DNA from: Neoceratodus forsteri
Lineage: Eukaryota > Chordata > Ceratodontiformes > Ceratodontidae
NCBI GenBank assembly: GCA_016271365.2
Contig: CM057459.1
Span: 824,759,001 to 824,823,000, forward strand
DNA length: 64,000 nt
Direction of reading: 5' to 3'
The notes under the pieces are model-generated. The model had not been told where the DNA came from, searched no databases, and worked only from the letters and a program-made list of their open reading frames with translations. Within the stretch, counting starts at the first letter, position 1. Each line of letters begins with the position of its first letter. The translations under genes were made by a program, and so were the position numbers. Positions 1 through 10,854 of the stretch are shown here, piece after piece.

Positions 1-748
1 TGAACTCTTGGATACTATACAGGTCACCTTGCGGCTAAGTGTGGTAGAAAGCTATAATTGCTTTTTTACTCTTCAATTTGTTGAATCAAATGTAACTTGT
101 GTATTCTACATTTTATTAGTATGTATTCAATGCCATGTTTTCGGATGATGAATGTCAATGTGCAGCACATTATTACTTACTAGCAATAAGGTATGTAACA
201 GCTTACTGTAAGCAATCACACTAGCTAATGACTTAAATATTATATTTTTTGTAATGTTTTTATTATTAAAGCCTTAAAAGACAGCTTGAAAATCACTGAT
301 TTGAAGGGGAGTCTGGAATCATGAACTTTATATTCAAGGGTCAGACCATAGTCAAAACAAGTTAGACCTCATGTTGTGCCTGTGGGTGGAAAAAAACTTC
401 ACAGAATTTCAATTTTTGATAGCTTGCTCTTTAGGGCCCTGTTATTAAACCATTCCATTATGCAATGTAAATAGCTTTTAAAAGTGATATGCTGTAACTG
501 TCTCAGTCTTGCCATTCTAAACTATACATACTCTCCTACAGTACATAAAATATGCATGTGGTTGTAAAATTAGTTTTTTTCCCCAAATATGAAGAATGCA
601 GTATTAAATGTAATGCTATGCAGAACTGGGACTGTAGTTCAGCTGACCAGAAAATAAAATAAGATTGTTCAGTTTAATTTGCAGTTGTCAGATGTAGAGA
701 GAAAATCAGTCAGAGTAGGTAAAATGCCATCAGTTTTACAGAAGAAAG

Positions 749-750
<2 letters not shown>
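1..750. other. AT-rich non-coding DNA, nothing identified
   Basis: This stretch is AT-rich. I see no open frame of note, no repeat-family motif and no terminal inverted repeats. It is probably intergenic or intronic. Confidence 0.5.

Positions 751-752
<2 letters not shown>

Positions 753-796
<44 letters not shown>
753..796. repeat. (TG)n dinucleotide microsatellite
   Basis: About 22 uninterrupted GT/TG units are followed by ACATACATG. This is a simple microsatellite. Alternating purine-pyrimidine DNA of this kind can adopt Z-DNA, but nothing nearby suggests a role. Confidence 0.97.
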
Positions 797-798
<2 letters not shown>

Positions 799-804
799 AT
801 ACAT

Positions 805-945
805 GTGGTCTAGTGGTTTGAGCACCAGCATGGCACTCATGGATCATTTATTCAGACTCCAGCAAACCCAAATACTTTCTGTGTAACCACCCAGTGCCCC
901 AGTCCACACAGCTGCAAATAAAATGTGGTAATGCAGAACCCCATT
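805..945 (+). mobile_element. tRNA-derived SINE, degraded
   Basis: The segment begins with a tRNA-like A-box stretch (TGGTCTAGTGGTTTGAGCA), followed about 35 bp later by a B-box-like TTCAGACTCCAG. A body follows containing TTTCTGTGTAACCACCCAGTGCC. This layout of a tRNA head with internal Pol III boxes and an unrelated body is typical of vertebrate tRNA SINEs. The family is not identified, the copy is old, and both borders are approximate. Confidence 0.55.
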
Positions 946-1570
946 GAATAGGAGATAATGCATCACAGCTAAGATATCCATGATAAATTAATTGAAAAAG
1001 TCAGGCACTGCTAGAAATTCATTAGGACTGCCTACTGGTACAACTGGTCAAGCATCCTACTCAGCAGAATGTTATCCTCATCTTGGTACTCAACAACTCA
1101 GAGATGGTGTGGGGGAGGGGTGACTGTGAGGGAACTGCTGGGATCAAGTTACCACAACACTGCATGGGTCAAACTGATGGACCCCCTCCTCAAATTCAGT
1201 AGTCCTGGACCTCAAGAAAGCAGAATTGGGGAAGATGCCAGAACTGCTTCGAGGAAGATTAATAGCTGTAGATCAAATAGAGGCAAATGAAGAACAATGG
1301 AACAGGACCCAAGGGGGCACTCCTGGAGCCTGTGCAAAGAATGTCACCAAAAGGAGTTAGTACAAAAGGTCAGTCTGGTTTTTAACGGGGAAAAGGCAGA
1401 CACAGATCTGCAGATTGTCAATGAAGTAAAAGACTGGGGGAAAATAATTTTTCATGTACTTAAGTGAAAAAGGAAAACAAAGAGGAGGAATTGCTAGGCT
1501 AATGGGGGGGTAGGGGAGGATTAAGAACAGGAGGCAAATGTACTAAACAATAGCTTCTGCATAATATTTA

Positions 1571-1640
1571 TAGAAACATAGAAACACAGAAGTTGATGAC
1601 AGAAGGAGACCGCTAGGGCCATCTAGTCTGCCTATTTATT
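1571..1640 (-). mobile_element. CR1-type LINE 3' end, short antisense fragment
   Basis: Read on the minus strand, this is the conserved 3' terminus shared by the CR1 copies of the window: 'gcagactagatggccctag' followed by a TTTCTATG-type tail, seen here as TAGAAACATAGAAACA. Only about 70 bp remain, so this is a strongly 5'-truncated insertion. The next copy, at 2863, has the same 3' signature. Confidence 0.75.
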
Positions 1641-1779
1641 TTAGAACTATTTTGACACTCCAGTTGCCCTTTGTAGTCAGGGCTCCATTATGGTAGATGA
1701 AAATCATCCTCTGCTAGAGAGTGGTATCAAGGCCAGGAAATGGGCAGTGTATAGATTTTAGTGTAATGGGTACAAAAGG

Positions 1780-2045
1780 AACTAGAAGCTCCCAGGGTAG
1801 ACAAGATGCTAGGCCCTAATGGCCTGCACATGCATGTGCTAAGGGAGTTGGTGCAGTATTGTTAGTAACCTTAACCTAGCTATTCAGTGACTCATTACAG
1901 TTCAGAGTGGTGACAGTGGATTGGCAGTCTGCCAATGTAGTACATCTCCATGGAGGGCAGGGAGGGTCCAGGCAACTACAGACCTGTCAGCTTTACCTTC
2001 AACATTGGCAAGCTGATGGAGACCATAGTGGCATAAGCGATAGCA
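1780..2045 (+). pseudogene. CR1-group reverse transcriptase relic
   Basis: Frame-shifted plus-strand translation gives fragments of the CR1 reverse transcriptase N-terminal half. One is a stretch like 'KMLGPNGLHMHVLRELV', matching the family's KAMGPDGIHPRILKELR. The others are DWQSANVVHLH, matching DWRKADVIPLH, and 'NYRPVSFTFNIGKLME' reached by a frameshift. It is too decayed to give a continuous reading frame. It stops where a different LINE begins near 2100. Confidence 0.55.
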
Positions 2046-2138
2046 ATTGTGTTCAGTTCAGCAATGCATGAGGGTGAGATACTGTACCTACAGATTGGAA
2101 ATGGGTGGAAGTAGGCCACCCTGCCACAAAATGGTAAG

Positions 2139-2627
2139 ATGGATAATATTGACTCTGATTTGAGACCTATCACACTCACTTCTCTCACTGAGAAGATAGC
2201 AAAACAATATGTATTTGAATTAATTTGGGATGATTTACTGAGTAAAGGAAATACAAACCAACAGGGAAATATCAAAAATGGCTCTGCAGTACATGTTCTT
2301 GTAAAACTGCATCACATAACTTGCATATAGCTGCTGAGATTGGCCAGATTTCTGATGTGGCCTTTATTCATTTTAAGTAAAGCATCTGATCTTATTAACC
2401 TAAACACTGCTGTGAAACAATTATTGGATTTGGAAGTGCATCCTGCCCTGACTAGGTGGTTCTGCTCCTTTTTGTGGAATAGAGAACAAAGGGTTACATT
2501 TCAGAGAGTGGTAGACTGGCATAAAGCGAACAGAGGAGTACCGCAGGGTACCATGTTGGGCCCATTATTATTTATAGTTATGATTAATGATTTCACAGAC
2601 CTTTGTAGGCTTGGATCCAAGGCTTGA
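2139..2627 (+). pseudogene. LINE reverse transcriptase, N-terminal half
   Basis: Two open stretches separated by stops and frameshifts carry the fingers and palm region of a non-LTR reverse transcriptase. 'DLRPITLTSLTEKIA' is RT block 1-2. A later stretch reads FIHFSKASDLINL and corresponds to the [11 protein letters not shown] block. 'NRGVPQGTMLGPLLFIVMIND' contains the xxPQGxxLGP turn before the catalytic block. The palm aspartate of the SKAFD block is retained. Reverse transcriptases of this kind copy the LINE RNA onto nicked target DNA. The frame is broken, so this copy is dead. Confidence 0.7.
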
Positions 2628-2862
2628 GAAAGCACAAGTATCATGCAAAAATGTTTGGTTGTATGAGAGAGGGTGCGGGGTGAATCATACTGCTGTAGAT
2701 TAAAGAAATGTTTTTATCCTGAACACATCACTGTCATAGATTTTGTGATACAGAGACCGGGGAGCTGAGCATACAAGGTTTTGTGAGTACCTTCCATTTG
2801 CTTTTAGCTCCAGTCCATACCTGTTTGTGGATCTGCCTATTTGACTTTTTATGATTAATAGA

Positions 2863-3984
2863 AACATAGAAACCGAGAAATTGTCAACAGATAGGGACTG
2901 CTAGGCCCATCCAGTGTGCCTGTAGGCGTATACATTGTATGTGGCTACTGACCCCATTAATCCCAACCTGCCCTCTCAAGCTTCCCTTGTGCCTGTCCCA
3001 GGCATGCTTAAACTACTCCACTGTACTTGCCCCCACTACCACCTGTGGCAGACTATTCCAAGCATCGACTACCATTTCTGTGTAGAAAAACTTCCTCACA
3101 TTACCTCTTAACCTACCCCCTTCCAATTTCATATTATGCCCCTTATTCTAGTACTTTTTCTGCATTGGAAAAGGTCCCCCCCCCGCACCTTGTTTATGCC
3201 CTTGAGGTACTTGAAAGTTTCAATCATGTCCCCCTGCTTTCTTCTCTGCTCCAGTGAGTACGTATTGCAGTCCCTTAGTCTCTCCTCATACGTTTTGTGG
3301 TGCAAGCCCTGCAAAATCTTTGTTGCCTTCTCTGGATAGTCTCTACCTTATCTATGTCCTTGCACATGTGTGACCCAGGTGAGGCCTTACCAATGATTTA
3401 TGCAATGACATCACCACCTCCCTCCTTCTGCTAGTGATACCTCTGCCTATGCACCCCAGTATGCCACTTACCCTCCCTGCCACCTTTGTATACTGCTTTT
3501 ATACCTTAAGGTCATCAGAGATGATAACCCCTAGGTTCCTTTCCACTTTGTTGACACTCAGCTCCTCCCCCCAACCTGTAGCTCTCCCCAGGGTTCCCTC
3601 GACCCAAGTGCATTATTTTGCACTTCTTTGCATTGAACCTCAGTTGCCACATCTCCAACCATCTTTCAAGCTTCTCCAGGTCCCTCTTCATTTTCTGCAC
3701 CCCTTCTGAAGTATCCATTCTGTTGCAGATCTTGGTGTCATCTGCAAACAGACAAACCTTTCTTTCTAGTCCCTCTGCAATGTCACTAATGAAGACATTG
3801 AACAGGACTGGTCCTAGTACTGATCCCTGTGGTACCCCGCTGGTCACTCCCCCCTTCCCAGATTGTACCCCATTTAGCAACACCCTCTATCTCCTGTCTG
3901 TTAACCAGTTCCTAACCCAGTTCACCACCTTGTCTCCCATGTCCAGACTACCCATCTTGTTAATCAGCCTTAATGATAACAAGA
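2863..3984 (-). mobile_element. CR1-type LINE, 5'-truncated, antisense
   Basis: The copy runs on the minus strand from the family 3' tail (TAGAAACATAGAAAC at 2865) back into the reverse transcriptase. The minus-strand frame 3515-3883 contains [25 protein letters not shown], then CLFADDTKICN with the catalytic FADD, then the LRFNAKKCKIMHLG block, so the order and content are those of CR1. It interrupts the plus-strand LINE at 2105-4690. It is therefore younger than that element. Confidence 0.85.
3515..3883 (-). pseudogene. CR1 reverse transcriptase, catalytic segment
   Basis: This 122-residue minus-strand open stretch carries RT block 4 ([13 protein letters not shown]), the catalytic block (LFADDTKICN) and the downstream thumb-proximal block (FNAKKCKIMHLGRGNPGE). 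It retains both catalytic Asp residues of FADD. It represents only the central part of ORF2, because the insertion was truncated at about 3984. The downstream (3') part continues in other frames towards 2863. Confidence 0.8.
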
Positions 3985-3988
3985 AGTT

Positions 3989-4372
3989 GTGAAACATATG
4001 ATTTATGTAGATGACACTACCCTGTTACACTGCAGTAACAATAAATATATTCCAAGTGAGCTTCAACAAGACTTGAATTATATTAAGAGCTGGGAGGTGG
4101 AAAACATGATGATGGTTAATAATAGACCCAGATTATGTAAGCATCCTTTAGTAGAGAACTGGAGTAGGTACAGTTTTGTATGTAAACTTTTGGGAGTAAT
4201 AGCTGCAAATAATTGCAAATTGGAACCACATATATATGAACTATGTAAACAAGTTATTAAACATATTTATTTCCTGTCAGCTCTTAAAAGAGCAGGATTG
4301 TCTCAGCAGCAACATCTTCTGGTGTGTAAAACACTGGTTATGCCCTGTATAGAGTATGCATTCCCCGCATGA
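3989..4372 (+). pseudogene. LINE reverse transcriptase, C-terminal half
   Basis: This 127-residue stretch begins with the catalytic YVDD (4004-4015) followed by TTLLHCSNN. It continues with ELQQDLNYIKSWE, a LLGVIAANNCKLEPHI block and the LLVCKTLVMPCIEYAFPA block. These correspond to the CR1-group order 'LQ.DL..I..W', 'YLGV..D..L.W..HI', 'LY...V.P.LEY...'. It is the other half of the enzyme at 2139-2627. A stop near 4370 and later frameshifts end the frame before the expected terminus. Confidence 0.75.
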
Positions 4373-4699
4373 CATTCACAGTTAACAAAAAAGTGAGATT
4401 TTAAGAGTCACTTCAGAGAAGAGCAATAAAGATTATAGTTAATAAGTTTTAAATGATGATGAGAAGTATTCTAGAGTTAGAACCATTAGAAGAGAGAGAA
4501 GATATTTTGTAAACATTGTTTGAGTTCATTTGGGATCCAGAAAGTAAATTAAAAGAACTTTGTTCGGTTACTGAGAATGGAAGCTATATAACTAGTTATT
4601 AGAAAAGATTGGAAATGACACAAAAGGGAAAACAAGGTACTTGTCTGGATTTATTCCATGAGCAGTGGACATATTTGAGTAAATAAATTCCATTTCTGT

Positions 4700-6840
4700 A
4701 CAGTCTATTGATAGTGCCATTTGCAATCAAAGTATATTTCTTATCCAAAAATCCTTGCTATTAGTGCAGTATGAAACGTTGTATAGTATCTTGCCAATTT
4801 GTGTTTAATATTTGGGTAATAACTGTCTTTCTGATTATACATATCAGACAGGTAATATGATTATAAACAGAAAAAGATAAATTATATTATATAGTATGTT
4901 TATACATGTAGATACTGTGGGCAGGATTTTCCAATGAATGTGAATGCCGCAAGCCCCGGGTGTGCCATTCATATGGCACACGGCGCACGTGGCATTCACC
5001 CAATGGCAATCGGGATTTTCTATCCTGCGAACTAGACCAACTTTTTGTGGCCTAGTTTGCGGCAATCCTGAGGACCTCTTTCATGGAGCTTGTGCCAGAT
5101 ATGTGGCCCAAGCTGCCATAAACCATAGAAACTGTCACACCTCTGCCCAAGATTGTAAAATCAGGTGCAGTTGTGGTGAAAATATTTGCCACATTGACAA
5201 AACCTAACTGTTGTGGTGCAGGTCTTGCTGCAAGCCCTGTGTCACCTTTTAAAATTCCAGCCCTGTGTCTTTTATGGCTATAAGAATGCATTCTTGAGTT
5301 TTTGGGGGTAAGAAAACTGTGAAGTGAAGCTGAGCAGTTCTGGGGCACAAAGATCTTGAGAAATGACCATAAGAAATGCAGAATGGAGGAGCAGTTGGAC
5401 AGAGCTGTACGAGGTGGATCAACCAGATAAGTCGGGGACTGATACAGTACATAATACATGTTTTTCGTACATTAAAAAAGAAAACAAACATGCTGTACTG
5501 AATAGTGTGTGAGAATATGGGGAGGAGGGAGGAAGCCTTAAGTGGGGGGGGCTAAGGGAGGGCTGACACCATGCTGGTACAGGTGCCATTGAAGGAAGCA
5601 TTGTGCCACTTGATAGCAGGATGGCAATAGGGTGCCTGTAGTCCTTTTAAACTATCCAGAGTTCCAAGTGACTCTGAAGTGTGAGTAACCCCAAAGTGTG
5701 AATACGATGAAGCAGTAGTTTTGTCTATAACTCAGTGATGTTTGAGGACTCAGCAGGGCATCCGCAGGGAGGACCTGAGGTCACAGGCCATGCTGGTCAG
5801 TGAAAGGTAGGCAACTGTAAATGGAGGGCAGGAAGTACACTGTTAGGTGTCAGAAGGTAGTTGTTGCTGATCTCTATCTAGTGTCGGCTTACATTCATTC
5901 TGAGCATCAAGGAAGGGTAGAGTATTAATGAATAGGGAATTGGGTGCTCTTGTAGAAATACCCAACTGCTTTATATATATGTAGATGTACATATCTAGTG
6001 GCTTAAAAGAGGAAGTAGATGGGAAGATGTGGGGAATAGGCAATATGCAGGCATCAGGATACTGGGAAAAGGGTGGTGTGCTGCAATGGTTGTTGGGTGG
6101 CAGTCCACTTAGGGATGTTGCAGGGAACAGGGGCTGTACAGGTGTGTGGGAGACTGGAGCATCTAAAAGTTGAAGTAAGAAATGTCAGATGGGAACCAGG
6201 GAGGATGAAGTGGATAGTAAGAAGAGCTGGGCAGGGGAGAGAAAGAATGATGGGGAATGTCCAGAGAAGCAAGTTCAGAGGGCAGGGAAAGGGAGAATGG
6301 AAGATCACCCTGGATCTGGGGGTGCCCTTGCCTCAGAGGTCCAGAAATCCTAGGGAAGGGGAATGCCAAATGGTAAGGGGAAAGTGTGGGACTTCGAGGG
6401 CTACAAGAGAGGGAGCATTTAAAGGGTCAGATTTTAAAAGTAGTTTTTACCCACTGTCTGGATGTGAAGAAGGGTGACTAAGAGGTGGGGAAAGTGGTTG
6501 CGTTAAGACAATGGGGTCCTGGGAAGTAGGACAGGAGAGGAGGTAGTTAAGGTGGGTGGGGAAGAGGGAAACAGGGAGAGTGGATGAGGTTGGAGGAGGA
6601 AGGAGGTCGAGTGACAAAAGGAGAAGGAAAGGAGGTGATGGGTGTGGGTCACCAGAAAGAGAAGGACATGGAGTGGGGTGGGAAATCAGATGAAAGGGCA
6701 AGTAGAGACTGTGGAGCTGTCAGATAAGCAGGGTTTGGGGAGAGTAAGGATAGGATGTTGACCAGGGTGGGGGGGCAGATAGGTGGGTGGAAGCTTATAC
6801 AGCAGACAGAGAAGGAAGTGATGGATACAGAAATAATGGA
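4700..6840. other. Non-coding mosaic, MITE-like piece and purine-rich DNA
   Basis: From about 4918 there is MITE-like DNA opening with GGGCAGGATTTTCC and containing GTGCCATTCATATGGCAC, a short palindrome. The opening resembles the GGCAGGATTC ends near 35.28 and 39.45 kb. From about 5500 to 6840 the plus strand is strongly purine-rich with no convincing protein. By position it may be the 5' region of the CR1-group element that becomes recognisable at 6840. Nothing else is identified. Confidence 0.4.
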
Positions 6841-6849
6841 GGTGGAAGA

Positions 6850-7340
6850 GTGGTAATCCTAGGGGCCTCCATAATTAAAGGTGTTCAAAGGGGAAGGATG
6901 GGGAACCCAAATTCAGCAAAAAGGTGGTTTACATGCCTAGTATGACAGAGAGAGGGAGTGCCAAAGAATTGAGGAGTTGATGAAGGGAGTTGGTGGGAGC
7001 CAATCATAGTTATACACCTCGATACTAATGACCTAGCTGGGGTGGAGAAGGTGGGGGTAGTACAGGATACATTCAGGGTGATAGAGAAGACCCACGGGGA
7101 GGTTGCCAGATCACTGGCATTCTGAGAGGTGTTGCCAGTACCAAGAGGCCAGCATGGTCAGCAAGAAAATGATAGAGAAATTCAATGACTGATTGAGGGA
7201 ATGCTGCAAGGAGGAAGCATATGACTATATTGTGGACTGTGGGGACACCTGGTCAAATAAAACACTTCTTGAACCAGACAGAGTGCACCTCAGTAAAGGG
7301 GGCTCCATGGTCCTGGAAGTACATAACCCCAAAACATAAT
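6850..7340 (+). pseudogene. CR1 ORF1 esterase (SGNH-type) relic
   Basis: Frame-shifted translation recovers three signature stretches in order. 'VVILGASIIKGVQRG' is the nucleophile region, with the usual GDS now GAS. 'IVIHLDTNDLAG' matches the Asn block HLGTNDLA of better copies. 'DRVHLSKGG' is the His block, DGLHLS in the copy at 18.2-19.0 kb. CR1-like elements are known to encode an SGNH/GDSL-type esterase in ORF1. The frame is broken several times. The nucleophile Ser and the block Asp are not both intact. Confidence 0.55.
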
Positions 7341-7489
7341 TTAAAGTACTGAGGAGAGGGCCAAGCAGGCCTGCAGGCCTCAAGACTCTGTGAGGAGGAT
7401 GAAGTTAACAGACCTCCCCCTTTACCAGTAGAGGGGGACTAGAGGGTGGGGGTGGAAGTGGAGCAAAGGATTTAGCAGTGGGGGCATAA

Positions 7490-8400
7490 ACCCAAGGGTG
7501 CTCAGGGGACTGGCAGAGCAGCTTGCAAATCCACTGGCTGGCCTACACAATTGTTCATTGGAGTCAGGCATGGTACTGCAGGACTGGAGAGTGGCGCATG
7601 CAGTTCCCCTCCCTAAAAGTGGTCCCAAGGATGACCCAGAGTATTACAGACCCTTAAATCTGACCTCAATCTTGTGCAAACACATGGAGATCATACTTAT
7701 GGAAGGTTGGTAGAGTATATTGATGAGCATGGTCTTCAGACATGAGGCAGAAAGGGTTTATGGGACAGAGGTCATGTCAAATTAATCTAATTGACTTCTT
7801 TGACTGGGTCACTAAAACAGTGGACAGAGGGGCTAAGCAGTGGATATCCTTTAACTGATTTTCAGCAAGGCCTATGACTCTGTACCCCAACAAGAGGCTG
7901 AGCAGGAAGGTGATGGATCTTGATGTTAGAGAGAGAAGTTGACCAGATGGGTGGAAAACTGACTGAGGGCAGGATTTTAAGAGTGATGGTGGGTGGGCTA
8001 TCTACCACCAGGATGTCACCAGTAGAGTCCAACAGGGCTTGCTGCTAGGACCATTGCTGTTCAGTGTCTTCATAAATAATATTAGAGATGGCATTAAGAA
8101 CAAAATGTGCCTATTCGTAGATGACACCAAACTCTGTGGGACGGTAGACACAACAGAAGAGATAAAGGACCTGAAGGAAGATCTGGAAAACAAGAGAGGT
8201 GGTCAGGGATTTGGCAGCTTATTTTCAATGCAAAGAAATGTAAAGTTATGCACATCTGAGCCAGGAACCCATGGACTGTGAGGGATCCAGGTATCTCCAT
8301 CAGAGGAGGAGAATGATCTGGAAGTGATGATCACTAGCGACCTGAAGCACTCCATACAGTGTAGAAATTCAGCAGCAAAGGCAAATAAAATATTGGGCTA
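7490..8400 (+). pseudogene. CR1-group reverse transcriptase, decayed
   Basis: The recognisable blocks are QDWRVAHAVPLPKSG followed by YYRPLNLTSILCKHME at 7586-7713, a decayed 'GHVKLI.LTSLTGSLKQW..' segment near 7770-7850, and LLGPLLFSVFINNI then CLFVDDTKLCG with FVDD at 8114-8125. These sit in the CR1 order. Several frameshifts separate them. The catalytic aspartates remain, but the protein cannot be made from this copy. Confidence 0.7.
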
Positions 8401-9299
8401 CACAGCCAGAGGGATCAAAAGCAGGTAAGAGGAGGAAATACTGCCCTTGTACAGGTCATTGGTGAGGCCGCATCTAGAGTACAGTGTGCAGTACTGGTGC
8501 CTATACCTTAAAAAGATATTTACCTGCTGGAGATGGTCCAAAAGAGGGCAACTGTGATGATCGATCATCATGCGCCACCAAGGTAGAACATATGAGGAGA
8601 GGGTAGAGGCCCTGAAGATATACTCCCTAGAGGAGAGGAGTGATGGGGGAGAGACAGAGGGGAAATGATTGAGACCTTGAAGTATTTGAAAGGAATAAAT
8701 AGGGTGGATAAGGAGGGTCTCTTTAAGCTTAGTTGAAATCAAAACATGAAGGCCCATAGTCTCAAATTGGAGGAGGGGAGGTTTAGAAAAGAGGCTAGGA
8801 AGCACTTCTTTATGGAGAGGGTGGTGATGAGTTGAAATGTGCTTCCAGAAGAGGGTGTTTTGTCAAACATGATGGGTAGCTTCAAATGAGGCTGGTATGC
8901 AGTTAGAGGAAGATAAAGGTCAAGGAGGGAGGAAGGAGAGGGCAGACTGGAGAGGAGGGGCAGAGTCAAGAGACATGTTAAGCTGAGGACCCTGCAATAT
9001 GACTACACTAGATAGACAAATGGACTTTTCTGCTGGCTTTTTCATGCGTTCTTATATAAACTTATAAACACATTGAAGACTACCATTTTTAAAAACTGGA
9101 ATGTGAGTCCAAAATCAGAATGTCTGACTTTGTAGAAAATTATAGAAACCCCTGTGAGTGGAAATGAACTATGCCAACTGAACTTAGAACTTCAGAATTT
9201 TATAACTGTGTGCATGAGACACCCTCTTTGGGTTATACGAATACCTGGAATATTTAGAAATAAACAATCCTGATTGGCTAAGAACAATCTCATGATTTA

Positions 9300-9415
9300 T
9301 AATAGTATTTAATTTTTGTTTAGCAGGTATGTACAGTATGCAATCAAATGCCTTTTTTCAGGTATGACCTGGGAAACAATATGATATAAAGAGCAATTCT
9401 AACTGTGAAACTTGT
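9300..9415 (-). mobile_element. 3' end fragment of the (AAAT)n-tailed LINE family
   Basis: The minus strand reads 'CCAGGTCATACCTGAAAAAA' then AGGCATTTG, CTGTACATACCTGC and AACAAAAATTAAATA. This parallels the 3' end of the 2A-LINE at 35.15-35.23 kb (CCTGAAAATAGGCA, ACTTACCTGGTCAACAAAA, then AAAT repeats). Only the terminal part remains. Confidence 0.55.
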
Positions 9416-9419
9416 ACAC

Positions 9420-9535
9420 TCCAGGGGTAGAATTTAAGAAAAAAAGGGATATTCTTAACGGAATACCAGATGCAGGCTTTGGTATCCCACCTTGAAATCT
9501 GGTATTCCACCAAATTCAATGGATTTTTATGGGTT
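9420..9535. mobile_element. Possible hAT-type MITE
   Basis: The segment begins CAGGGGTAGAATTTAAG, a hAT-like terminus. It contains GGAATACCAGATGC and, about 45 bp later, the inverted ATCTGGTATTCC. A related palindromic element occurs at 25876-25978 with GGTATTCC. The right border is unclear. Confidence 0.35.
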
Positions 9536-9797
9536 TCTATGATTTTAAAGCTAGAATGCAAAAATATGATTAAATCTCTTTGAGAAAACACACAAAATAA
9601 ACACATTTGACAAAAGAGTTTTGTCTCTGTCTTTTTTCTCAGTCTTTATTTTGCCACTGGTATCATCCCCTGAGCAGGGCCATTGGAGACTCAAAATAAA
9701 GATTAAAAAAAGAAACATGTCTCTTGTCTCTTTTTTGGGGGTTGGGGGGTTATCATATGACCCTGATTGTTGGCCAGTTAATTACACTTGTTTAGTG

Positions 9798-10500
9798 AAC
9801 CCTGCAGTTCATGTATTCAACCCAGACAGGGCCTCAGGTTGTGGAAACTGGTTCCTCTGATTGTCTTCAGAGCACAGAACATCAGGTTGCATTGGGTCAG
9901 GGGAGGCTTACATCATAGGTAATTGTCAGCCAATCATCTTGGGTGGAGTTTTCCAGAATTGATCAGGTTACTATATGCTAGTGGTATGTAGCAGTTTCAG
10001 ACAGAAAAGCCCATCTTCTTGAAGGTGAAACAAGCTACTTTGAAATAACTGGGAGCTGTGGGGAGACACTGGCAATCTGCAAGAAAGTGCACTCCTGCTC
10101 AAATTTGAGGCAGGTCTATCTTACTTAACTCTGAATTTTAAACTTGGTATTGCTTTGTGTTTTGTCTTTTTTTCTCCTTTTGAATCAAGAAGAATTTGCA
10201 GAACTGCTAATTTTGTGAGTTTAACTTCAGAATGATTGACATACTGCATAACTGGTGTTTCCTCGTGTTTAGCTGGATTATTTATCTACTAGTATTTTGT
10301 GACAGGTTGCATCAAACTATTTTCTGGTACAGTGAACTATTTACTGGTGGCAGAGGATTTTTCTTTCTAAGCCCTGCAGTTTGTGTATTCAACCCAGATA
10401 GGGCCTCTGGTTGTGAAACTGGTTCCTCTGGTTGTCCTCCGGCACAGAACATCAGGTTGTATTGGGTCTGGGGAGGCTTACATTATAGGTATTGGGCCCA
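9798..10500 (+). repeat. Pair of direct repeats 572 bp apart, likely LINE 5'-UTR monomers
   Basis: A block of about 125 bp starting CCCTGCAGTTCATGTATTC at 9800 recurs at 10372 as CCCTGCAGTTTGTGTATTC. It continues in parallel through 'AACCCAGA.AGGGCCTC', 'GTTCCTCTG.TTGTC' and 'CACAGAACATCAGGTTG'. The second copy is followed within 350 bp by the ORF1 region of the CR1 at 10.85 kb. Tandem monomers upstream of ORF1 are common LINE promoters. The assignment to this CR1 is inferred from position. Confidence 0.6.
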
Positions 10501-10854
10501 ACTGCTTGATTTTTCTCTAATTGTTTTTTGCTGGGTGTATTGTCTGGTAGACTGTTGTGCAAGTTGCCTTGCTGACAGGAGGGTTCAACACTCATTGAAG
10601 TGGTGGGTCAGAGTTTGCAGCTGATTGTTTCCAGAGGAACAGGCTTGGGCCCAACCCCCCTTGCCCCTCATGCCACCCCCCTCACCAAGTGTGTCATTTC
10701 CTCTATACCAGGGATTCTGACATCACTTCACCAAGAGGGCATAGGGCATACAACTGTCATATCATTGCCAATCCAGCACACTGCACTTGAGGGTACATGC
10801 ACTCACACACTAACAAAAACAACATTTTTTAAATAAACCAGAAGAAAGACAGAT

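Larger units (their letters stand above)
2105..4690 (+). mobile_element. Divergent CR1-group LINE, split by an antisense CR1
   Basis: The two halves of one plus-strand reverse transcriptase lie at 2139-2627 and 3989-4372. The first half ends just after the GVPQGTMLGPLLF block and the second starts just before YVDD, which are neighbouring blocks in any LINE reverse transcriptase. The intervening 1.36 kb holds an antisense CR1 (2863-3984) plus about 230 bp of extra sequence. The element ends in AT-rich sequence near 4690. Its protein differs clearly from the common CR1 family of the window, so it belongs to another lineage of the CR1/L3/Crack group. The clade is not resolved. Confidence 0.7.
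6840..9070 (+). mobile_element. CR1-group LINE with internal deletion
   Basis: A plus-strand element with ORF1 esterase remnants (about 6850-7340) is followed almost directly by the reverse transcriptase (about 7490-8400) and a 3' part ending near 9070 in TTCTTATATAAACTTATAAAC. The apurinic-type endonuclease that should separate ORF1 and the RT is missing, so roughly 1.3-1.5 kb has been lost by comparison with the full copy at 15.2-19.9 kb. The sequence differs from the main CR1 family here. I treat it as an older subfamily. Confidence 0.7.

Noticed and set aside
753..796. (TG)n as a regulatory Z-DNA element
   Set aside because: It is a common microsatellite and nothing nearby (promoter, gene) gives it a role.
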